From NCBI RefSeq assembly GCF_900108505.1, contig NZ_FNWU01000014.1, forward strand, positions 1 to 41,208: a DNA stretch of 41,208 bases, read 5' to 3'. Shown piece by piece: positions 9,247-15,385 of the stretch. Each line of letters begins with the position of its first letter. Positions within the stretch are counted from its first letter, which is position 1. Source of the DNA: Halopenitus malekzadehii (GTDB lineage Archaea > Halobacteriota > Halobacteria > Halobacteriales > Haloferacaceae). The notes below the pieces were generated by a model. The model ran no database searches and was not told the DNA's origin. It was given only the letters and a program-made list of their open reading frames with translations. A program made the position numbers and the translations under genes.

Positions 9247-10491
9247 ATGGTCGAGCTGGAAACGGAGTGGCACCCGTCGACGAAGCTGAACGTCATCGCC
9301 GGCGAGTTGGATTTCACGGTCGTGGACCCGATCCCGGACGGCGTGACGCGGGACGAGATCGAGGAGCACTGTTACGCGCTGCGGACGCTGTACGGCGAGT
9401 ACGTCGACGAGATCGTCGCGGGGACGACGCTGTCTCAGCGTGAGGCCCAGACCTGGGTGCTCACGCGGCTCGTCCACGAGGGCGCCGATCGGCTCTCCTA
9501 CGAGGCCGTCGGGCTCTACATCTGGGCGATCGGTCGGTCGACCGACGGCGACCCGCTCTCGCGGACGATCGTCACCGACTACGCCGACCGCGCCGCCGAG
9601 AAGGTCCACCGTGCCGAGGAGACCGTCAAGCGAACCGGCCCGCCGCCATATCCCGACGACTGTTACGAGGAGCCGGCGCTCGTGTGGGTCGAGGGATCGG
9701 TCGCCGATCGGCTCCGCCGCCGGGCCGGTCCCGAGGAGACGTACGGCGACCTCCTCGAGCGACTGCTCGAGGAGACGCTCGCGTCGATCCCGATGGCCGA
9801 TCTGGTCGCATCCTATCGCGAGGCCGCCGGCAGCGAGTACGTCGCCGTCGAGACCGTCTATCGGAACTGGGACGAGCACCTCCGGATCGTCGCGCACGCG
9901 CCCGAGAACGTCACGGTCGACGCGATCGCGAAGGCCGACGCAGTCACCGTCGACGGGACGCCGATCCCGTTCCGGGTCGAGGAGCGTGCCGAGCCCCGGC
10001 GCGAGCAGTCACACCTCTCCGTGTACGACGCGACCGAGGGGATCGATCCCGAAATCGGAAGCGACCGGCTCGGGGACGCCCTGGCCGCGGTCGAGGGGAC
10101 TCTCCCGGAGGTGGTCGATCGCGTCCGCGATGCGGGCGGCCACGCCCTCGCGGTCGCGACCGAGCCCGCGGGCGCGGGCGCCCACCTCCATCCGATCTTC
10201 CCGGATACCGGGACTGCCGACGTCCCGAGCGCGAGAAGCGCCGGCACCGATGGCGAGGCCGACCTACCTGAGAACGGCGGACTCGCACGACTGGAGCGGA
10301 TCGATCTCGACGATCGAACGCTCGCCGTCGGTCGCATCTCACCGACGACGGCCGACGAGTATCGGACGCTCGCGGCGGAGACGACGCTGCTGTGGGCGGC
10401 GCCCGACTTCGAGTCGGGACCGGTCGAGTTGCCGAACGATCCGGTTGAGCGCCGCGAACGGTTTCCCGCAACGGTGCTGCGAACCGCCTGA
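9247..10491 (+). CDS. Conserved-looking haloarchaeal protein, function unknown
   Basis: A 414-residue soluble acidic protein that I do not recognise. Two short regions suggest DNA binding. Residues about 61-98 (TLSQREAQTWVLTRL and onward) resemble the helix-turn-helix seen after LSxREAxVxxL motifs. Residues about 143-176 (around VADRLRRRAG and YGDLLERLL) resemble a ribbon-helix-helix of VapB-like antitoxins. Both similarities are weak. The C-terminal half is a mixed alpha/beta region with no motif I can name. The gene lies 75 bp downstream of livJ on the same strand and is convergent with the thioesterase gene. No signal peptide or membrane segment is visible. Confidence 0.75.
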   Translation: MVELETEWHPSTKLNVIAGELDFTVVDPIPDGVTRDEIEEHCYALRTLYGEYVDEIVAGTTLSQREAQTWVLTRLVHEGADRLSYEAVGLYIWAIGRSTDGDPLSRTIVTDYADRAAEKVHRAEETVKRTGPPPYPDDCYEEPALVWVEGSVADRLRRRAGPEETYGDLLERLLEETLASIPMADLVASYREAAGSEYVAVETVYRNWDEHLRIVAHAPENVTVDAIAKADAVTVDGTPIPFRVEERAEPRREQSHLSVYDATEGIDPEIGSDRLGDALAAVEGTLPEVVDRVRDAGGHALAVATEPAGAGAHLHPIFPDTGTADVPSARSAGTDGEADLPENGGLARLERIDLDDRTLAVGRISPTTADEYRTLAAETTLLWAAPDFESGPVELPNDPVERRERFPATVLRTA

Positions 10492-10551
10492 GCGTGGGCC
10501 GTGAGAACGGCGACGACGGAACGACGGGCCGCGAGGGCAGCGATGACGAAA

Positions 10552-10950
10552 CTACAGGTCGTGATACTCGCGGATCGTCGACCGCCAGTCCTCGGGAAGC
10601 ACCACGGGCTCGCCCGCCTCGGCGTCGTAGCTTACCTGCACCGACTCGGCCTCCGCGGCGACGCCCGAGTCGGTCTCGATCGTGTAGGTCATCGGAACGC
10701 TGGTGGTACCGATCTCGGGAACGTCGACCGTGACCGTCACGGCTTCGTCGTCGAGTCCGATCGGGGCACGGTAGTCGATCGAAAGGCTCGCGAGCACGGT
10801 CTCCACCGCCGAGAGGTCGCGGTCCAACACCCCCCGGAAGTAGGCGACCCGCGCCTGCTCGAGGTAGGTCGCGTAGACCGCGTTGTTGACGTGGCCCATC
10901 GAGTCGACGTCGCGGAACCGTACCGGAATCTCGGTCGTGAACGTGCTCAT
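10552..10950 (-). CDS. Acyl-CoA thioesterase, 4HBT hotdog family
   Basis: A 132-residue hotdog-fold thioesterase of the YbgC/4-hydroxybenzoyl-CoA type, hydrolysing a CoA thioester in the cytoplasm. The diagnostic segment is RFRDVDSMGHVNNAVYATYL (residues about 11-30): the Asp after R-x-R and the GHVNN-Y motif belong to the active-site helix. The ATG at 10950 is preferred since the hotdog begins right after it; longer in-frame extensions are antisense to neighbours. The substrate is unknown. It lies 83 bp downstream of the cupin gene pair on the same strand. Confidence 0.92.
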   Translation of the reverse strand: MSTFTTEIPVRFRDVDSMGHVNNAVYATYLEQARVAYFRGVLDRDLSAVETVLASLSIDYRAPIGLDDEAVTVTVDVPEIGTTSVPMTYTIETDSGVAAEAESVQVSYDAEAGEPVVLPEDWRSTIREYHDL

Positions 10951-11033
10951 AGCGGGCACTCGACGGGAACCGATATGTAGCCATCGGCCGACCGACGACG
11001 GCGCGAAGGAACGGCTGTCTCCGGGCCAGGACG

Positions 11034-11339
11034 TCAGTCCTCGGACCGCGGTGCCAACACGAGCAGCGCGGTGCTGTCGGCCCTGGCGACCGGCGAGATC
11101 TCCCGATCCCCGTCGAAGCGGGCGACATCGCCGGGTTCGAGCTCGTGGATCTCGCCGTCGAGGTGCAGATCGATCGCGCCCGACAGGAGATACGCCACGA
11201 TCTCCCGGTCGGGATGGCGGTGCGGATCCACGCGCTCGCCAGACTCGAGCTGCAGCCGGATCGTCTTCGGCTCGGCACTCGGGAAGGCGTTCGCGTGGGG
11301 AACGCCCTCGAGGTCTGCGAGGGACCGGACGGTGGCCAT
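11034..11339 (-). CDS. Small cupin-domain protein
   Basis: A 101-residue single-domain cupin. The first metal motif reads as DPHRHPDREIVAYLLSG (residues about 38-54), with H40, H42 and E46 as likely metal ligands. The second motif (LEPGDVARFDG) keeps the glycine-proline turn but has no clear third histidine. Together with the next upstream gene it forms a tandem cupin pair separated by 3 bases, so the two products may act together, for example as a heteromeric pirin-like or sensor protein. The function is unknown. Confidence 0.82.
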   Translation of the reverse strand: MATVRSLADLEGVPHANAFPSAEPKTIRLQLESGERVDPHRHPDREIVAYLLSGAIDLHLDGEIHELEPGDVARFDGDREISPVARADSTALLVLAPRSED

Positions 11340-11342
11340 CGG

Positions 11343-11762
11343 TCACCGCCCCCCGTCGGCGCCGCGATCCGCCGTGTCCGCATCCTCGCTGTCGGGGTCG
11401 AACTCGCCACGTTTGAGCCCGCGCCGAACCGGCTCGTGTTCCGCGTCGGTCGGCGGCGGCGCCGTCACCAACAGCGCCTCGAGACGACCGTCCTCGTCGG
11501 CACGGATCCCGCGGTCGACGTCCGCCTCGACCGCGACGACGTCGCCGGGCTCGACGCGATGCTCGCGGTCGCCCTCCCGAACGATCCCGGTCCCCGACCG
11601 AACCCGCACCACGAGATCGCTGCTCGGCGCGTGGACGGGGATGAACTGGCCGGGCTCGAAGAAGCCGCAGACGACCTTGACACGCTCCGTCCGGAACGCA
11701 CCCCGGGCGCTGAACCGCGACTCGTCGTACTCCCGTTCGGCGTCGAAGTCGATCGCCGGCAT
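11343..11762 (-). CDS. Cupin-like protein
   Basis: A 139-residue protein with a cupin core: FFEPGQFIPVHAPSSDLVVRV (residues about 34-54), then a second conserved turn VEPGDVVAVEADVDRGIRA. Of the usual histidine ligands only H44 is evident, so metal binding is doubtful. The C-terminal 35 residues are acidic and disordered. Start: ATG at 11762, where the family-like sequence begins; the reading frame is open further upstream, but there it covers the divergent promoter region. It is followed after 3 bases by the small cupin gene, so they form an operon. Confidence 0.78.
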   Translation of the reverse strand: MPAIDFDAEREYDESRFSARGAFRTERVKVVCGFFEPGQFIPVHAPSSDLVVRVRSGTGIVREGDREHRVEPGDVVAVEADVDRGIRADEDGRLEALLVTAPPPTDAEHEPVRRGLKRGEFDPDSEDADTADRGADGGR

Positions 11763-12003
11763 ACTCACCGCCCTCCGTCCGCATTGCCGACGCTCGATAC
11801 CCGATCCCGCCGATAGCCACGATCGATCGACACACATCCTGTCTGCATACGGTCGATCGAACGAACCGTGCTTGGGTGTGGGTTTACCCGAATATGTTTC
11901 GCCGTCGCCGCACGGGGCGTTTTGATATCGCGAGATACAATTTATCCTCGACGCTACGGGGAAACGAGCAACCATTAAGCGACACGAGTCACAACCGGCG
12001 CGT

Positions 12004-12168
12004 ATGGCGCTTGAACGATCGACGACGTGTCCGCGGTGTGAGGAGGAGCAGTCGTTCTATCGAACCGCGGCGACGACGCTTCACCTCGGTGAGAAGCAGA
12101 AGTGGCGGTGTCCGGAGTGCGAGTACGGCTTCATCGCGATCAACGGGATCGACACCCTTCCCGCCTAG
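12004..12168 (+). CDS. 54-residue zinc-ribbon protein
   Basis: A short gene encoding MALERSTTCPRC and onward, with two CxxC knuckles (CPRC at 9-12 and CPEC at 36-39) that form a zinc ribbon, and ending NGIDTLPA. I recognise the type as a small conserved haloarchaeal family (possibly DUF7838). The spacing of the cysteines, the clean start and stop and the A/T-rich promoter (ATTAAG at about 11975-11980, 25-29 bases before the ATG) support a real leaderless gene. The function is unknown; small zinc ribbons in haloarchaea often act in regulation or RNA binding. Confidence 0.85.
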   Translation: MALERSTTCPRCEEEQSFYRTAATTLHLGEKQKWRCPECEYGFIAINGIDTLPA

Positions 12169-12897
12169 TCGACGCGGGATCCCGGTCGGCGATCGGCGCC
12201 CGGGACACGAACGTGACCTCGACATCCGGATCGGCGGGCCGATTCTCCTAACCGCCGATTCAGCGACCCGGATCGATCGGACGGTGATCGATGGTCCGTG
12301 CTCCGAGGATCCCCTGACCGGCTGCTGTGTCGATCTCCGAAGCGACCGGTGCTTCGATCAGGATCCCTCCCGGCGACGGATCCCGGACGATGACGTCCAC
12401 GCCAACCCGACGCCGGATCCGGGACTGATTCGGTCTCCTCGCGCATACACGGGAACCACGTCACGAGTAGAGACACGGTACGAATCCCGGTACGAAGGAT
12501 ACCCACCGGTCGGGACCGACATCGCTGCCACCGACCGATCCCCAGCACTCCCGGCGGCGACGAGAACCGACACTCACAGTCTGGGTATCGACCGAGCCGC
12601 TCCCTGCTGAGTCGTGACGCACGATATCGGCGTTTGAACACCTTCATTTGAACCGAACGTGACCCACGCCGGCGGACCACCAGGGGAATCGGCATTCGTG
12701 GCCATATGGGGTGGGTATCTGGACACCAGTCGATGGCGGACGGATCTGGCGAGGACTCCGTTATAAATCATATATCGCGATAGTAAATCGCATCATCGTC
12801 CCCGATCGGAGCGAATCGACGCAACCGCCGATAGCGACGGTACCGGAACCGTCGGGTGTGACAAAGTCTCGATGAACGGTCCGATCCCGGCACATTC
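12169..12897. other. Gene-poor stretch of about 0.73 kb
   Basis: No convincing gene is seen. The open frames here have unbalanced composition and no recognisable motif. The A/T-rich stretch at about 12760-12790 contains ttataaatcatata and a perfect 10-bp palindrome tatcgcgata (12773-12782), and looks like a promoter or an A/T-rich insertion remnant. The base composition of the rest is slightly less GC-rich than the flanking genes. It could be a decayed gene or a long regulatory region. Confidence 0.5.
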
Positions 12898-12913
12898 TTT
12901 AGGCAGCCCTAAA
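12898..12913. promoter_or_regulatory. Palindrome TTTAGG-CAGC-CCTAAA, probable DtxR/IdeR-type metal operator
   Basis: A perfect inverted repeat with 6-base arms and a 4-base spacer, ending 13 bases before the RGP-family start codon. The half-sites TTAGG/CCTAA are those of DtxR/IdeR-family iron or manganese regulators. The same half-sites with the same spacing recur at 14125-14140. Binding is inferred. Confidence 0.7.
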
Positions 12914-12926
12914 GAGACGGGGATGA

Positions 12927-14105
12927 ATGACTCAGGACATCTGCGTCGTGGTCCCGACGATCCGGGAGTACGAGTGTATGCGGACGTACTTCGAGAACGC
13001 GCGCGACAACGGGTTCGACCTCTCGCGACTCCACGTCGTGCTCGTGACCGAGGACTTCTGTGAGACGGACGCGATGGCGTCGATGCTCGAGGACGAGGGC
13101 GTCTCCGGCGAGGTCTTCGACGGGACGCGTCGCCAGGAGTGGTACGAGGAGAACGGGATCGCCGAGTACGGCCACCTCGTGCCGGCTGCCAGCCACGCCG
13201 AGACGAGCTTCGGTCTGCTGTACATGTGGGCCCACGACCGCTTCGAGTACGGCTTCTTCATCGATGACGACACGCTGCCGGAGCCCGAAGACGACTTCTT
13301 CGGCCGCCACATGGAGAACCTCGCGTTCGAGGGCGAGGTGGAGTCGGTGTCCTCCTCGGAGGACTGGGTGAACGTGCTCCACCAGAACGCCGACGAACAC
13401 GGACTCTATCCGCGCGGGTACCCCTACGCGGCGATGGACGAGACGGTCGAGACGTCGACGGAGACGGTCGACGACGTGGTCGCGTCCCAGGGGCTGTGGA
13501 CCAACGTCCCCGACCTCGACGCGGTCCGGATCCTGATGGACGGCGACCTGCAAGGACAGGCGCAGACGCGAACGAGTCGGTCGGACTTCACCGGCGACTT
13601 CGTCGCGGCCGAGGGCAACTACCTCACCGTCTGTTCGATGAACCTCGCGTTCAAGCGGGAGGTCATCCCGGCGTTCTACCAGCTGCCGATGGACGACAAC
13701 GAGTGGGACGTCGGTCGATTCGACGACATCTGGAGCGGCGTGTTCCTCAAGCGAGCCTGCGACGTGCTCGGAACGACGATCTACAACGGCTACCCGTTGT
13801 GTGAACACAACAAGGCGCCGCGGTCGACCTTCGACGACCTGACGAACGAGGTCGCCGGTCTCGAGCTCAACGAACACCTCTACGAGATCATCGACGACGT
13901 CGGCGGCGACGCCGATACCTACGCGGACGTCTTCGCGGCGATGGGTCGGGAACTCGCCGAGGGCGACTACGAATCGTACAACAACGGCGCGTTCTTCAAC
14001 CACGTTGGCGAACATATGTGTGAGTGGCTCGACTGCCTCGAGACACTCAACGGCCTCGAGGGCGTGAGCCGGTCGCGGGACGCGCGGACGGCGGCGGGGA
14101 ACTGA
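12927..14105 (+). CDS. RGP-family (UDP-arabinopyranose mutase/glucan-protein synthase-like) protein
   Basis: A 392-residue soluble protein that resembles the reversibly glycosylated polypeptide family, best known from plants as UDP-arabinopyranose mutases and self-glycosylating glycosyltransferases. Support comes from the N-terminal CVVVPTIREYECM strand-loop, the nucleotide-sugar/metal motif FFIDDDTLPEPEDDFF (DDD at 113-115) and YPRGYPYA at about 161-168, which matches the family's arginine-containing active-site loop. The C-terminal KAPRSTFDDLTNE region is also consistent. The start codon lies 13 bases after the metal-operator palindrome. The gene ends 38 bases before the iron-binding lipoprotein gene. 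A role in sugar modification under metal control is inferred; the substrate is unknown. Confidence 0.82.
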   Translation: MTQDICVVVPTIREYECMRTYFENARDNGFDLSRLHVVLVTEDFCETDAMASMLEDEGVSGEVFDGTRRQEWYEENGIAEYGHLVPAASHAETSFGLLYMWAHDRFEYGFFIDDDTLPEPEDDFFGRHMENLAFEGEVESVSSSEDWVNVLHQNADEHGLYPRGYPYAAMDETVETSTETVDDVVASQGLWTNVPDLDAVRILMDGDLQGQAQTRTSRSDFTGDFVAAEGNYLTVCSMNLAFKREVIPAFYQLPMDDNEWDVGRFDDIWSGVFLKRACDVLGTTIYNGYPLCEHNKAPRSTFDDLTNEVAGLELNEHLYEIIDDVGGDADTYADVFAAMGRELAEGDYESYNNGAFFNHVGEHMCEWLDCLETLNGLEGVSRSRDARTAAGN

Positions 14106-14114
14106 ACCGACGGG

Positions 14115-14120
14115 TATATA
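14115..14120 (+). promoter_or_regulatory. TATA box of the iron-binding lipoprotein gene
   Basis: The sequence tatata lies 24-29 bases before the ATG at 14144, which fits a leaderless transcript starting at or next to the start codon. The metal operator fills the space between this box and the start. Confidence 0.75.
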
Positions 14121-14123
14121 TTG

Positions 14124-14141
14124 TTTTAGGTAAACCTAAAA
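14124..14141. promoter_or_regulatory. Palindrome TTTTAGG-TAAA-CCTAAAA, probable DtxR/IdeR-type metal operator
   Basis: An 18-bp perfect inverted repeat directly between the TATA box and the start codon, 2 bases before the ATG. A protein bound here would block transcription start, as expected for iron-dependent repression. The inner 16 bases share both half-sites and spacer length with the palindrome at 12898-12913. Confidence 0.8.
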
Positions 14142-14143
14142 AT

Positions 14144-15370
14144 ATGGCCGACGACTCCATCGACGGACGAGACGACGATCGACGGACCGCGACGGATTCA
14201 CAGCGATCGACGGATCGACGGCGGTTCCTCGCGAGCGCCGGCACGCTGGCCGCAGTCGGGATCGCCGGCTGTACGGGGAACGGCGGCGGCAACGGGAACG
14301 GAAACGGGAACGGAAACGGGAACGGCAATGGGAACGGCAACGGCGGCGGCAACGGCGACACCGATCCCGGCTCCGACGTCGGACAGATCGGATCCGGACG
14401 GGCGGGACGTGACGCACCCGGCGGCACGCCGATGGCGGAGATGCCCGATCTCGAGGGTGAACTCACCGTCTACTCCGGTCGTGGGGAGTTCCTCGTCGGG
14501 GAGATCGTGAGTTACATCGACGACCTGTACGACGACTTCGATCTGACCGTTCGGTACGGCGGATCGACCGACCTCGTCAACCAGATCGCCAACGAGGGCG
14601 CCGGGACGCCGGCCGACGTCTTCTACTCGGTCAACGCCGGGTCGCTCGGCGCGCTCGCGGACGCGGGCCACGCCGCGTCCCTCTCGAGCGATCTAACCGA
14701 CCTCGTGCGCGGCGAGTTCCACACGGAGAACTGGATCGGGACGTCCGGGCGCGCCCGAACGGTCCCGTACAACACGAACGCCCTCTCGGAGGGAGACCTC
14801 CCGGACGACATCATGGCGTATCCCGAGGAGTTCGACGGGGACCTCGGCTGGGCACCGCGGTACGGTTCCTGTCAGGCGTTCGTCACCGCGATGCGGATCA
14901 TCGAGGGCGAGGAGGCGACCCGCGAGTGGCTCCAGGGCGTCCTCGACGCCGGCATCCAGGAGTATCCCGACGAGTTCGCCGCCTGCCAGGCGATCGCCGA
15001 CGGCGAGATCGACGCCGCGTTCACGAACCACTACTACATCCAGCGCGTCCTCGACGGGAACCCCGGGGCGCCGATCGCGACCGCCTTCACCGAGGGCGAC
15101 GCGGGCGCCGTCTTCAACGTCGCCGGCGCGGCGGTCGTCGAGGCGACCGACGAGGCGACGCTGGCCGAGAACTTCATCCGCCACCTGCTGTCGGCGGAGG
15201 CACAGGACTACTTCGCACGGTCGACCTTCGAGTACCCGCTGATCCCGGACGTCGATCCGATCGGCGATCTGCCCACGATCGACGAACTCGACGTGCCGGA
15301 CATCGACCTCGCCCAGCTGTCGAACCTCGAAGAAACGGTCGACCTGATGCGCGACGTGGGCGCGCTCTAA
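14144..15370 (+). CDS. Iron(III)-binding ABC transporter lipoprotein (FbpA/FutA type)
   Basis: A 408-residue extracytoplasmic binding protein. It has a twin-arginine signal (RRRFLASAG, residues 25-33), a lipobox IAGC with the cysteine at 43, and a long (GN)n linker at about 45-70. The mature part is a type II binding fold beginning ELTVYSGRGEFLVG. The motif TNHYYIQR (Y297 and Y298) matches the tandem tyrosines that bind ferric iron in FbpA and FutA. No permease or ATPase gene is adjacent, so it must use components from elsewhere. The in-frame upstream sequence to 14024 lies inside the previous gene; the ATG at 14144 sits correctly behind the TATA box. Iron repression is inferred from the operator. 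Confidence 0.9.
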   Translation: MADDSIDGRDDDRRTATDSQRSTDRRRFLASAGTLAAVGIAGCTGNGGGNGNGNGNGNGNGNGNGNGGGNGDTDPGSDVGQIGSGRAGRDAPGGTPMAEMPDLEGELTVYSGRGEFLVGEIVSYIDDLYDDFDLTVRYGGSTDLVNQIANEGAGTPADVFYSVNAGSLGALADAGHAASLSSDLTDLVRGEFHTENWIGTSGRARTVPYNTNALSEGDLPDDIMAYPEEFDGDLGWAPRYGSCQAFVTAMRIIEGEEATREWLQGVLDAGIQEYPDEFAACQAIADGEIDAAFTNHYYIQRVLDGNPGAPIATAFTEGDAGAVFNVAGAAVVEATDEATLAENFIRHLLSAEAQDYFARSTFEYPLIPDVDPIGDLPTIDELDVPDIDLAQLSNLEETVDLMRDVGAL

Positions 15371-15385
15371 GGACGAACCGTCGCC

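Noticed and set aside
12165-12695. Open frames of 60-240 residues in the gene-poor stretch, on both strands
   Set aside because: Arg/Ser/Pro-rich, unlike acidic haloarchaeal proteins, and with no motif or plausible start signals.
12773-12782. Palindrome tatcgcgata as a regulator site
   Set aside because: A 10-bp palindrome of this kind is expected by chance in 41 kb, and no partner site near a start was found.
14024-14143. Earlier start for the iron-binding lipoprotein
   Set aside because: It would overlap the RGP-family gene and place the TATA box and operator inside the coding region; the Tat signal begins after 14144.
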